Below are positions 17,520 to 26,620 of a stretch of DNA of 64,000 nt, piece after piece; position 1 is the stretch's first letter, and the number at the start of each line of letters is the position of its first letter. The DNA comes from JANMGV01 sp037440405. GTDB lineage: Bacteria > Planctomycetota > Planctomycetia > Pirellulales > Pirellulaceae. The stretch is taken from the NCBI GenBank assembly GCA_037440405.1, contig JBBIUE010000011.1:1-64000 (forward strand), written 5' to 3'. The notes below the pieces were generated by a model that worked only from the letters and a program-made list of their open reading frames with translations, was not told the origin of the DNA and made no database searches. The translations under genes were made by a program, and so were the position numbers.

Positions 17520-18804
17520 CGACGTGTTCGGCATGGGAGCGAACTTCGACTCCCAATCCGCGATGTCGATCTTCGAGCAAGCTTTCGCTGCGTTGAAGTA
17601 ACTTTTGGCCAACTTGGAGCATTAGGTCTTGAAGAACCTGGTCGAACAACTGGCCATCGGTCCGCAGATTACTTTCGACTCGCATCACGGCAGCTCGATC
17701 ATGCATACCATGAAATAGAGATGGTGGCCCAGCCGGTCGTTGGTGTGACGGCATCCAACCCAGCGGATGCAAACTCGAACCGTAAATGCTCATCGAATGC
17801 GAGAGTTCATTGGAAACCTTCTGAACTGCCTGCTGTTTGCTGGTAATCAGGTCGTTCAGTTCTCGCTCTCGCTTCTGAATCGCCTCGAGCGATTTGTTGA
17901 GCTCATCCAATCGCTGATGCAGCGAACGACGCTCTGCTTCGCAAGTTTCGAAACCTTGCTTGGCCTGTTCAAAGCTGGAGGATGCGGAGCGCCAATGGTT
18001 TTCTGATTCCTCAAAGGCTTGATTGTGTCTGGCATATTGTCCGGCGATGGGAGAATCGAAAAAATCGGAAAAGGCGGTCACTTCGGCCTGAGGAGTTTTT
18101 GGCTGGCTGGACTCATAGGCAGTCTTGCTCGCTTCCAACGCGGCCTTGGCAACATCGCGATTTCGGGTTGCGGACTCCAAGGCATGTTGCGCGGTGCGCA
18201 GATTTCTTTCTCGCTCCGCCATGGTGGCATCCAGTTTCGACCATGACGACTGAGCTTGTTCCAAATCGCGATGCATCGATGATCGGCGGGTTGGCAATCC
18301 GGAGCGTTCCTGACTCGCTTCTTCGATTTCCTGCAGGAGGCGAGCGACTTTGGCCGCTAAGATCCCAGCCGCATTGGCGGCGGCGCGCGATTCGCGAATT
18401 TGATGGACTCGCTCGATCAGCACTCGATACTCTTGATCCGTCGAGAGCAAGTCTCGATGCACAAGTTCGGAAATGCGACGAATCGCTTCGGATCGGAATT
18501 GTCGCTTGGACTGCTCTTCGCTACTCAGACCCTCCAACTCCTTCGAAGCGGCGGTAACCTCGCGATCGCGCCATTGCTGGACTTCCCGATCTCGAATTTT
18601 CGCACCTGCGAATAGATCGATGTCTCCTTTCACGGAGTTGACGAACTCGGGAATTCGTTGCAATTCACCATCTAACTCGAGGCAGCAATCCGCCAAAGAG
18701 GAGATGGTCAGCGGCGACGCTGCGTGGTGTAAAAAGTGGCGAATCTCGTCAACTCTGCGACCAGTGCGACGATGTGAAGATGGAAGGATACGTTCCTTTA
18801 ACAT
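17500..18804 (-). CDS. Coiled-coil protein of unknown function
   Basis: A protein of 434 residues dominated by coiled coil from about residue 60 to 350: long Glu/Arg/Gln/Ala heptads such as LEGLSSEEQSKRQFRSEAIR, LEQAQSSWSKLDATMAERER and LDELNKSLEAIQKRERELND. No signal peptide or membrane segment is visible, so it is probably cytoplasmic. The C-terminal 80 residues are less helical (SMSIYGSSLHPLGWMPSHQR). It starts 6 bp after the stop of the shorter coiled-coil gene upstream, so the two are coupled and may form one complex. The 3' end overlaps the isomerase gene. I do not recognise a family. Confidence 0.75.
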   Translation of the reverse strand: MLKERILPSSHRRTGRRVDEIRHFLHHAASPLTISSLADCCLELDGELQRIPEFVNSVKGDIDLFAGAKIRDREVQQWRDREVTAASKELEGLSSEEQSKRQFRSEAIRRISELVHRDLLSTDQEYRVLIERVHQIRESRAAANAAGILAAKVARLLQEIEEASQERSGLPTRRSSMHRDLEQAQSSWSKLDATMAERERNLRTAQHALESATRNRDVAKAALEASKTAYESSQPKTPQAEVTAFSDFFDSPIAGQYARHNQAFEESENHWRSASSSFEQAKQGFETCEAERRSLHQRLDELNKSLEAIQKRERELNDLITSKQQAVQKVSNELSHSMSIYGSSLHPLGWMPSHQRPAGPPSLFHGMHDRAAVMRVESNLRTDGQLFDQVLQDLMLQVGQKLLQRSESLLEDRHRGLGVEVRSHAEHVVTQRFA

Positions 18805-18810
18805 TTGTGC

Positions 18811-19167
18811 TCATGCAATGACAAAGTTATCGACCGTCACCTCGATCTGTTGTTCTTCAATCGCCTCTAAATGCTGTTTCTCTTGCTTCCGTGTTTCTGA
18901 GAATGGCATCTTTCGCTTCAACCAGCCGACGAACCCACTTTTGTCTTTGCGGAACTCGGCATAGTCACTTTGCGTTGCCGTCAATTCCTCTTGATCAAAG
19001 GTGCGCTCTCGCTCCAATCTGGAAATCGCTTCGTCGATCTGTCGAGAAAACTCAATCGGGTCCGTTTGCGAGGTGGCATCCGCCATCATACTGTCAAAGA
19101 CCTCTTGCAGGTCTCGATAATTGCTGGCTCGTGAAAGTCGTTCCAACCATGCAGCTTCGTTTGGCAT
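18811..19167 (-). CDS. Small coiled-coil protein, partner of the next gene
   Basis: A protein of about 118 residues (from the ATG at 19167) with a helical, charged composition: WLERLSRASNYRDLQEVFDS, IDEAISRLERERTFDQEELT and KRKMPFSETRKQEKQHLEAI. The middle contains FRKDKSGFVGWLKRKMPF, a basic amphipathic segment. No known domain. Its TGA lies 6 bp before the ATG of the 434-residue coiled-coil protein, indicating a two-gene operon. Confidence 0.7.
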   Translation of the reverse strand: MPNEAAWLERLSRASNYRDLQEVFDSMMADATSQTDPIEFSRQIDEAISRLERERTFDQEELTATQSDYAEFRKDKSGFVGWLKRKMPFSETRKQEKQHLEAIEEQQIEVTVDNFVIA

Positions 19168-19353
19168 AAATACCACTCAGCGAAAAATGAATGGGACTAA
19201 GTGCGATCGCAACGCCGTGTTCAGGAATCGATGATCCCAAATGCAAGAGCAAAAATCAAGTGAACGCGACGCTTGCATTGTGGGTTGAGCCTCTCCGGCA
19301 ATCCGCCATCGATGAAGTGGTAACCACGAGGCGGCCTCCATCACGCATCACGC

Positions 19354-19707
19354 CTATGGATTCGAATCGACGGCATCGATCTTGGCAGCCAAGATAAAAT
19401 CATTTTCCGTTAAGCCACCCACAGCGTGAGTCCAGATTTCGATCATGACGAGACGATAACTTACCAAATGCAAATCGGGATGGTGCCCCTCCGCCTCCGC
19501 GATTTCAGCAACACGGTTCAAAAAATCCATCGCCTTCATGAAACTCTTCATCTTCCATTCCCGATGGATTCTCTTGCCATCGTCGGTAATTCTCCAACCT
19601 TCCACTTGTCGAAGGAGATCTCTCACTTGATCCGTGGAACAGGCTGGCACGCCTCCTTCACATGGGACGCATTTCTTCGAGACCAAGGTTGCAGACTCAT
19701 CCGCCAT
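19354..19707 (-). CDS. phhB: 4a-hydroxytetrahydrobiopterin dehydratase (PCD)
   Basis: A pterin-4a-carbinolamine dehydratase of 117 residues. It dehydrates the 4a-hydroxypterin left by aromatic amino acid hydroxylases. The family signature EGHHPDLHL gives H75 and H76, with the third active-site His in WTHAVGGLTENDFILAAKID. W39 in VEGWRI and the FxxAMDFLNRVAEIAE helix are typical. I start at the ATG at 19707 with GGAG 6 nt upstream. It lies directly after a DUF1501 gene, whose TGA at 19725-19727 precedes the start by 17 bp, so it is transcribed with that operon. No phenylalanine hydroxylase gene is in the window. Confidence 0.92.
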   Translation of the reverse strand: MADESATLVSKKCVPCEGGVPACSTDQVRDLLRQVEGWRITDDGKRIHREWKMKSFMKAMDFLNRVAEIAEAEGHHPDLHLVSYRLVMIEIWTHAVGGLTENDFILAAKIDAVDSNP

Positions 19708-19724
19708 ATTCAATTCTCCATTGT

Positions 19725-21158
19725 TCAAACAATCATTTCTCGCACGATGTTTCCGTGAACATCGGTCAGTCGGTAATCGCGTCCCTGAAATCGAAAGGTC
19801 AAACGGGTGTGTTCGAGACCTAACAGATGCAGCAAGGTTGCATTCAAATCGTGTACATGCACCGGATCGCGGACGACATTAAATCCGAATTCGTCGGTTT
19901 CGCCTATGACTTGTCCGGGGCGAATGCCACCTCCCGCGAACCACATACTGAAGCATCGATTATGGTGATCGCGTCCGTCGTTGCCCCCTTGCACCATTGG
20001 AGTTCGCCCAAATTCTCCTCCCCAGATCACCAAAGTGTCTCGTAACAGACCTCGCTGCTTTAGGTCGCGGACAAGCGCGGCGCTAGCTTTTTCCGTGTCC
20101 AGACAGTTCTTCTTGATGTCGGCTGCCAGATTTCCGTGCTGATCCCAAGCTTCGTGGAACAATTGAACGAAGCGAACACCCCGTTCCACTAACCGACGTG
20201 CCAGCAAGCAGTTCCGAGCATAGCTCGGTTCCTTCGCGTCTTTGATCCCGTACATTTCCAAAATAGAAGTCGGCTCATCACCTAAATCCATCAGTTCGGG
20301 GGCACTTGTTTGCAACCGATACGCGAGTTCATAGCTTTGAATCCTTGCTTCGATCTCTGGATCGCGGTATTCTTCGAAAGCCAACCGATTCAAATCTTGA
20401 ATCGCATCCAAGGTTTCCCTTTGCGTTTCCCGATCGATACCTGGTGGATTCGAGACGTACAGAACGGGATCGCCCGTGCCCCGAAATGGCGTGCCGCCGT
20501 AAACAGTTGGCAAAAAACCGCTTCCATAGTTGCTAGCGCCACCACTAGTCCCTTTCGCACTGGTCAACACCACGAAGCCGGGAAGATTTTCGGACTCGCT
20601 TCCAAGCCCGTAGAGTGTCCATGCGCCGAAACTCGGACGTCCGAACTGTTGCGACCCTGTATTCATCAAAATCTGAGCCGGCGCGTGATTGACCGCATCG
20701 GTCGTCATCGAGCGAACAAGACAAATATCATCGCAGATCGAACCGATCGAGGGGAGGAGCTCGCTCAACAACCGTCCGTTTTGACCGTAAGGTTGAAACT
20801 TGTATTTGGGTCCGAGCAAGGCCGAATTCGGATTGATAAAGGCCGCTCGATATCCAGCAAGCAATTCAGACGGTGGCAATTGCCCGCTGCGCTTTTCCAA
20901 CTCTGGTTTGTAATCGAACAGCTCCAAGTGACTTGGGGCACCTGCCTGGAACATGTAGATCACGCTCTTGGCCATTGGTTCGTGGTGGGGCGTCTTGGGA
21001 GCCAGAGGATTGCGCCGCGTTTCTCCCCATCCATCCTTGGCACCGAGTGCCGCAAGAGCCATCGCTCCCAAACCAACTCGGCAATCGTTCAAGAACCAAC
21101 GCCTCGAAAGAAGCATGTTCGATGGTTGCGGCGTACACGGGCTTGGATGTCTCTTCAT
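19725..21158 (-). CDS. DUF1501 protein with Tat leader
   Basis: A protein of 477 residues of the DUF1501 family. The twin-arginine leader is LLSRRWFLNDCRVGLGAMAL. Family motifs are MFQAGAPSHLELFDYKP, ILMNTGSQQFGRPSFGAWTL, YGLGSESENLPGFVVLT, NCLLARRLVERGVRFVQLFH, WGGEFGRTPMVQGGNDGRDH and DLNATLLHLLGLEHTRLTF. It follows the PSD1 gene by 45 bp and precedes phhB closely, making it third of four genes in an operon. It belongs to the GNDGRDHHNRCFSMWFAGGG subgroup usually paired with PSD1. Enzymatic activity of the family is not established. Confidence 0.92.
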   Translation of the reverse strand: MKRHPSPCTPQPSNMLLSRRWFLNDCRVGLGAMALAALGAKDGWGETRRNPLAPKTPHHEPMAKSVIYMFQAGAPSHLELFDYKPELEKRSGQLPPSELLAGYRAAFINPNSALLGPKYKFQPYGQNGRLLSELLPSIGSICDDICLVRSMTTDAVNHAPAQILMNTGSQQFGRPSFGAWTLYGLGSESENLPGFVVLTSAKGTSGGASNYGSGFLPTVYGGTPFRGTGDPVLYVSNPPGIDRETQRETLDAIQDLNRLAFEEYRDPEIEARIQSYELAYRLQTSAPELMDLGDEPTSILEMYGIKDAKEPSYARNCLLARRLVERGVRFVQLFHEAWDQHGNLAADIKKNCLDTEKASAALVRDLKQRGLLRDTLVIWGGEFGRTPMVQGGNDGRDHHNRCFSMWFAGGGIRPGQVIGETDEFGFNVVRDPVHVHDLNATLLHLLGLEHTRLTFRFQGRDYRLTDVHGNIVREMIV

Positions 21159-21203
21159 GTTCGAACGTCTTAAAATTGGAATGTGTAGCTTTCTCCACTC
21201 GAT

Positions 21204-24200
21204 TCAACTCTTCACGATCGTCTCGTCAAGGTTCAGGAGCACTCGCGCCAAAAGAGTCCAAACAGCGGCGTCCTCTTCGCAATAGGGCTCAGGTACGGAA
21301 ATGGCTTGCTCGGGAGTTTCGCCGAGAATGGCCCTACAGTCCAAGGTCGTCGCATGGATGCGAGATTTCCATTGCTCGATTCTTTCGAGGAGAAGCGAGA
21401 GTTGCTCAGGGAGAGGCTCCCTATTCGTGCAGAGTTGGAACATCACTCGCACTCGATCTTCGTCGGTCGGCGGCGATTCTTTGAGGACTCGCATCGCCAA
21501 GGCCCTCGCCGCTTCGACAAAGACAGGCTCATTCAAGGTCGTCAACGCCGCCAGCGGTGTATTCGACCGTAATCGCCTAGTGCAAGCCGCATCTCCATTC
21601 GGCGAATCCAGCGTCGAAAGGACGGGGTCCGGCATCGATCGTTTGCGAAAGATGTAGACCGAGCGACGATACCGATCCGGTCCCGTGGCAGGCTTCCAAT
21701 AACTTGGGTAGGTGTAGTTATAGTCGAGGATATTCTGAGGGACCGGCGGGATCACGCTCGGTCCGCCAGCGTGAATCGAGATCAGGCCGCTCGCGGATAA
21801 AGCGATATCGCGGATAACTTCCGCGTCAACGCGATGCCTCGGGAAGCGGGATAGGTAGCGATTCTGCGGATCGCGTTCCTTCGCCTCGCTGGTGAGCACC
21901 GAGTCTTGCTGGTACACTTGGCTCGTCATGATTTTTCGAATCAGCTCTTTCTGACTCCACCCATTCTCCATAAAGTCAGTTGCTAACCAATCAAGCAATT
22001 CTTGATGAAGAGGAAGGGGCGCGCGAGTTCCAAAGTCCTCGGAGGTTTCAACGAGACCGACTCCAAAAAGACTCTGCCAAACTCGATTCACAGCCACGCG
22101 AGCTGCCAGCGGAGACTGGTCGCTAACCAACCATCGCGCAAACGAAAGCCGGTCGCGTGGCCAAGCAGCCGGCATCGGATTCAACGACGCTGGAACGTGC
22201 GGTTCAACGGCATGTTGCGGCTGATTCCACTCTCCACGGTCCAACCAGTACGTCACGCGGCTCTTGCTCGCGTCGCGTTTCGCTAGATGAAGTACCGACG
22301 TTAGGGGCTGCGGATACTGCTCTCGAAGAGATCGAATCTCGTCGGCCTCCGATTTCCATTCTGGTCGGCTGGCGAGGAAAGCATCGAAAAGAGCTTCCGA
22401 TTGCACCTGCGTGCGTGCATGTTCCGAGTTGTTCGCCGCAAGTATGGCCTGGTAATCCACAGGACTCGCTCGCGGCGATTCGACTTCCACCAAACTGAAC
22501 CGGGCGCATCCGACCATATCGGTCATGCGAAAGACAATTTTCAATTGTGACTGGTTCCCGCCTGATGCTTCTGCCGGTTCTGAAGGCCGCAGCGGTTCGG
22601 CAAATTGCACGACGGCAACGGACGGTTGGTTTCTGTTGCCCAAGCCTCGGTCCGCTTGCCACGCCGTGTCGTCCGTGCCGTCGATGAGAAAAGCGACGGG
22701 GCCGGTTCTTCGTTTGCCGTCCCCGTGTACATTCTCGGGCTCGGAAAAATCGGCCGTGGGATTGCACAATGCAAGCTTCTTCCATTCTTCGGAAGGATGT
22801 TCTCGGTAAAGCACTTCGAGCTCGTTGATATCCCAACCACCGACGGAACTTCTTCCAGGACCTCGGAACGGCAAATCGCCGTGAGTCAAGATCTCCATCC
22901 GAAGTCCGGTCCCTGAGTAAGTACTCGGCTTAGCGACCAGGAAAATATCGTTGCTCGTGTGTCCCAGCATCAACACCGAACCATCCTCCTCCTGAACCGG
23001 ATGATTGAGACCACTGACAGCTTCCATTTGTTCGAATCGCAGAATCCGATCGTTGTCGATTGGATCGGCGATCGATGTGGCAAATGCTTCCAGATCCGTT
23101 CTCCAATTGGGAGCATTCGCCTTGACTCGATTTCGCACGTGTTCGATCGCATCGCGAATCGCATCAAGCGATCTTTGTTGTTCTGCAGTGAAGACCCATG
23201 ACTGCGATTCATAGGTGTCATTGAGAAAGGCGAACAGGCCGTAGTATTCATCTTGCGTCAACGGATCAAACTTGTGGGAATGACATTGAGCACATTGCGT
23301 TGTCAGCCCCAAGATCGCTTTGCCAATACAGTCCATTCGATCGAACATCTCGACCATGCGAAACTGCTCTGGCACGATCGCTCCTTCCTCGTTGATCATG
23401 CTATTGCGGAGAAAGCCCGTGGCGATGATTTCCTCTTGGCCAGCGTTCGGCAGCAAATCACCTGCGATTTGCTCGATGATGAATTCGTCGTAAGGTTTGT
23501 CTCGGTTCAAGGCGCGAATCACCCAATCTCGCCAAATCCACTGTTCGCGTTTCAGATCTTTTTCGTAACCATTGGTGTCGGAGTATCGCGCAACATCCAA
23601 CCAGACTCTTGCCCATCGCTCACCGTAAAGTGGACTTGCCAACAACCGCTCAAGCGTTTTTTCGTATCCGTCGCGAGCGAAAGCTCTCAGCTCGTCCGGC
23701 GACGGCGGCAATCCAATCACATCCAGATAGAGCCGCCTACACAATCGTTCATCGGGTGCCCTCGGAGAAGGGGTCATACCCATGTCACGCAACTTCGAGA
23801 ACACGAAAGCGTCAACGGGATGTTCCCCAAAGCCCTCGGGCAAAGGACGCTTTTCGGGAGGAACAAAAGCCCAATGCTCTGCATAGGCGGCTCCTTGTTC
23901 AATCCAATGGCGAAGCAACGCAATCTGCTCAGGGGTGAGTGCCTCATGTTCCGGAGGGGGCATTCGCACGGCTAAATCGCTGGAAGTAATCCTGCGAAGC
24001 AGCTCACTTTGATCGGGATCCTTGGGAACAATGGCTGGCTCTCCAGAATCCCCCCCCTGCAAAGCAGATTCGCGTTGGTCGAGCCGCAAGCTGCCCTGAC
24101 GCGAAGAAGCGTCCACTCCATGACATAACGTGCAGTGCTCGGACAGAATGGGTAAGACGTCACGCTGAAAATCGACTTCCTCATCGGCTCGCAGCAAACC

Positions 24201-24269
24201 GCATCCATAGGCGGAAAGGGATATGGCCCCCCACAACATCGAAGTCAATCGCATGTAATTCAAGCTCAT
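21204..24269 (-). CDS. PSD1 protein with extra carbohydrate-binding-like insert
   Basis: A protein of 1,021 residues: signal peptide, PSCyt1 with heme-type CTLCHGVD, DUF1549 (LCRRLYLDVIGLPPSPDEL, YGERWARVWLDVARYSDTNG, CAQCHSHKFDPLTQDEYYGL), an insert of roughly 250 residues, then DUF1553 (QSPLAARVAVNRVWQSLFGVGL, FPRHRVDAEVIRDIALSASG, SNTPLAALTTLNEP). The insert (GTGLRMEILTHGDLPFRGPG, GGWDINELEVLYREH, FLIDGTDDTAWQAD) looks like a beta-sandwich of the discoidin or LamG kind, which in other proteins binds sugars. It lies between two DUF1501 genes with 48 and 45 bp gaps. Export and heme binding are predicted, not shown. Confidence 0.92.
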   Translation of the reverse strand: MSLNYMRLTSMLWGAISLSAYGCGLLRADEEVDFQRDVLPILSEHCTLCHGVDASSRQGSLRLDQRESALQGGDSGEPAIVPKDPDQSELLRRITSSDLAVRMPPPEHEALTPEQIALLRHWIEQGAAYAEHWAFVPPEKRPLPEGFGEHPVDAFVFSKLRDMGMTPSPRAPDERLCRRLYLDVIGLPPSPDELRAFARDGYEKTLERLLASPLYGERWARVWLDVARYSDTNGYEKDLKREQWIWRDWVIRALNRDKPYDEFIIEQIAGDLLPNAGQEEIIATGFLRNSMINEEGAIVPEQFRMVEMFDRMDCIGKAILGLTTQCAQCHSHKFDPLTQDEYYGLFAFLNDTYESQSWVFTAEQQRSLDAIRDAIEHVRNRVKANAPNWRTDLEAFATSIADPIDNDRILRFEQMEAVSGLNHPVQEEDGSVLMLGHTSNDIFLVAKPSTYSGTGLRMEILTHGDLPFRGPGRSSVGGWDINELEVLYREHPSEEWKKLALCNPTADFSEPENVHGDGKRRTGPVAFLIDGTDDTAWQADRGLGNRNQPSVAVVQFAEPLRPSEPAEASGGNQSQLKIVFRMTDMVGCARFSLVEVESPRASPVDYQAILAANNSEHARTQVQSEALFDAFLASRPEWKSEADEIRSLREQYPQPLTSVLHLAKRDASKSRVTYWLDRGEWNQPQHAVEPHVPASLNPMPAAWPRDRLSFARWLVSDQSPLAARVAVNRVWQSLFGVGLVETSEDFGTRAPLPLHQELLDWLATDFMENGWSQKELIRKIMTSQVYQQDSVLTSEAKERDPQNRYLSRFPRHRVDAEVIRDIALSASGLISIHAGGPSVIPPVPQNILDYNYTYPSYWKPATGPDRYRRSVYIFRKRSMPDPVLSTLDSPNGDAACTRRLRSNTPLAALTTLNEPVFVEAARALAMRVLKESPPTDEDRVRVMFQLCTNREPLPEQLSLLLERIEQWKSRIHATTLDCRAILGETPEQAISVPEPYCEEDAAVWTLLARVLLNLDETIVKS

Positions 24270-24317
24270 GGCTCCCGAGAAAGCTCACAATTCAGATACG
24301 TTGCTGACGCATCTATT

Positions 24318-25721
24318 CTACATTAGAACCGATCGTATCGGTTCGCCTTGACTGATGGCTAGCGGTCGACCGAGCCGGTCGCGAATTTCGCTATCCGGCG
24401 GAATACCAAGACAATGGAAGATCGTCGCACTGAGATCGTGAGGCCCAACGCGACCTTCCAGAGGGAATCCCCCTTGTCGATCGGAAACGCCATGGACGAT
24501 GCCGCCTTGAATCCCTCCGCCCGCAAGAGCGACCGAGAACACGTGCCCCCAGTGATCGCGACCACCACTTGGATTGATCCGAGGCGATCTACCAAACTCT
24601 CCCATCCAAACGACCAACGTTTCTTCCAAAAGCCCACGCTGGTCCAGGTCCTCCAGCAATGCTGAATAGCCTTGATCCATGGGAGGCATGAGATGGTGCT
24701 TCAATCGTTCCGAATTGTGGGCGTGGGTGTCCCAAGCCGGTGCCACATCCGGATCGTCTTTCCATCGAGTCCAGTTGACCTGGACCATCGAAACGCCAAT
24801 TTCCACCAGTCGACGCGCTAGAAGGAGACTTTGTCCGAACCGATTTCGACCGTAACGCTCTCGCAGTTCCTCCGGCTCCGAGTCGATAGCGAATGCGCGC
24901 CGTGCCTGCGGCGAGCGAAGCAGTTCCATCGACTTCTGTTGCAACGTCGTCCAACGAAGTGTACTGGAACTAGCGGCCTTCCCGTCAAAGTAACGATCCA
25001 GCGCGTCAAGCAGTTCTAGTCGACGCCCTAAACGATCAACAGAAACCTCCGCCGGAAGTTCAAAATCGCCGACACGAAAATGAAGCTCATTCGGGTCACA
25101 GCTGAGAAGCCACGGGTCGGCATCGTCACCGAGCCACCCTGCGTTTTGCCCAGGCCAGACGATCCTGCCCGTATTCCAGATTTCTTCCGGCAGGCGAATG
25201 GCTCCAGGAAGCGACGTCCGATCGCCTCGCAGCTTGCGAACAACTGCGGGGACGCACGGCCAATCGTTCGGAGCTCCCGGTGTTGCATTTTCATTGTTCT
25301 TTGGCGAATGCGGATATCCTGTCAACATCCAATAACCGCTCGATGAATGAGCGTTGTCGTCCGTCGCCATCGACCGCACCACCGCAATTTTCTTGATTAG
25401 CATGGCGGTCATCGGCATCAACTCGCCAACGCGGATAGCCGGGATGCTGGTACTGATCGAACCGATATCCCCGCGAATCTCAGGCGGAGCGTCAGGTTTC
25501 GGGTCCCACGTTTCATGCTGTGGAGGACCTCCGAGCAGGAAGATCAGGATGCAGGATTTCGCTCTTCCGAACGAGCCTGTTTGTTCGGCACCACAAGCGG
25601 ATCTCGCCTGCCATAACTCCGGCAACCCGATGCCCAAGGCACTGGCTCCGCCGACAGTGAACCACTCGCGACGCGACAAGCCATCACACAAACGTATTCC
25701 TCGATGACGAAAGGAGATCAT
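24318..25721 (-). CDS. DUF1501 protein, first gene of the operon
   Basis: A DUF1501 protein of 467 residues with the Tat leader GLSRREWFTVGGASALGIGL. Motifs include LIFLLGGPPQHETWDPKPDA, the segment VRSMATDDNAHSSSGYWMLT, SLLLARRLVEIGVSMVQVNW, the metal-site-like WDTHAHNSERLKHHLMPPMD, and WMGEFGRSPRINPSGGRDHW. It belongs to a different subgroup from the second DUF1501 gene of this operon (WDPKP/GGRDHWG type). An AGGAAAG lies about 5 nt before the ATG. It heads the minus-strand operon DUF1501-PSD1-DUF1501-phhB. Confidence 0.92.
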   Translation of the reverse strand: MISFRHRGIRLCDGLSRREWFTVGGASALGIGLPELWQARSACGAEQTGSFGRAKSCILIFLLGGPPQHETWDPKPDAPPEIRGDIGSISTSIPAIRVGELMPMTAMLIKKIAVVRSMATDDNAHSSSGYWMLTGYPHSPKNNENATPGAPNDWPCVPAVVRKLRGDRTSLPGAIRLPEEIWNTGRIVWPGQNAGWLGDDADPWLLSCDPNELHFRVGDFELPAEVSVDRLGRRLELLDALDRYFDGKAASSSTLRWTTLQQKSMELLRSPQARRAFAIDSEPEELRERYGRNRFGQSLLLARRLVEIGVSMVQVNWTRWKDDPDVAPAWDTHAHNSERLKHHLMPPMDQGYSALLEDLDQRGLLEETLVVWMGEFGRSPRINPSGGRDHWGHVFSVALAGGGIQGGIVHGVSDRQGGFPLEGRVGPHDLSATIFHCLGIPPDSEIRDRLGRPLAISQGEPIRSVLM

Positions 25722-26620
25722 TTCCGCTTTCCTAAAACAGGTGGGACTGCATTCGAATTCGAGGTGGGAACATCAACCGATGGGGGGCAGGTATCGGAGC
25801 AAATCCTCATCCTTCAGCAGGAATGGACTTCAACGACTGAAGATGCTTCGAAACTTGATTCTCGTTTCTCATGCGCGCGCCAGGTGAAATTATACCAGAC
25901 CGACACGTTAGTGAGGGGCGGTAAATCGAAGCCTCGCTCACGCAGCGGGTTGTGACTGGTAGATACTTGTTTGCTTTTGCTGCTCGCCTTTTGAAACAGA
26001 GCGTCTCGCGTTGGGCCATGATAGCAGAAGCGATTGCGGAAGCAGCAAAGCCGCCCTTTATCCGAGGCCTTCTTGAACCCTTAACGCAACACTGCCAATC
26101 ATTTTAACACGAAATCCATCTCTCGGCGGCCGAGCGACCTTGATTCCGCAAAGGTATTCATTCACAGCGCAGGTAGTCGTGAAGTAGGTCAGTTCCGAAG
26201 ACCCTTTCTTCTGGAATGAAGATAACTCGGTCGAGTAACGCCTTCCAGAAAGGACACACACAACTTGCGAATCGCAACCATTCTTCATTGCTTTCGGGAC
26301 TCATGGATTGGTTGCGTTACCGTTATTGAGACCGTATTCACGTTCTCCGAAATGTGCCGGTTGTTCAATCGCGAAGCGCGACAGGACCTGATGGAAACCG
26401 TAAGAACCGATCTTCGTGTGCTTCCGTACCAGCACCTTCGTTGCTCATCATGATCGAGGTGAAACTGGTTTCGTTACGGAGTCGTGACCTAGGAAGTCGC
26501 GCCGTATTGAGTAGATGGGGCAAATAGCAAACGGCAAAGTTAGCAACGAGCGATTTGACGTCGCTTTCTCGTTCCTTGCTCTGTGAGCGACCTGAAAAGC
26601 GAGGCTGCAAAAACGGTCAA
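25722..26620. other. Long intergenic stretch without a supported gene
   Basis: About 900 bases. It holds the promoter region of the minus-strand DUF1501 operon, a REP-like inverted repeat (25897-25955), and a nested hairpin: TTCTGGAA (26209-26216) pairs with TTCCAGAA (26243-26250) and encloses a second stem ACTCG/CGAGT at 26225-26236. Short open frames here have no recognisable translation. Confidence 0.5.
25897..25955. repeat. REP-like imperfect inverted repeat
   Basis: ACCGACACGTTAGTGAGG (about 25898-25916) and CCTCGCTCACGCAGCGGGT (about 25932-25950) are imperfect inverted repeats around GGCGGTAAATCGAAG. Sequences of the form ACCCGCTGCGTGAGCGAGG are, from memory, dispersed in many copies in planctomycete genomes. 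Only one copy was noticed in this window, so the repeat status rests on that recollection. Confidence 0.4.

Noticed and set aside
20310..21173. Open frame of 287 codons on the plus strand
   Set aside because: Antisense to the DUF1501 gene with all family motifs on the minus strand.
23253..23975. Open frame of 240 codons on the plus strand inside the PSD1 gene
   Set aside because: Antisense to conserved DUF1549/DUF1553 sequence and without any motif.
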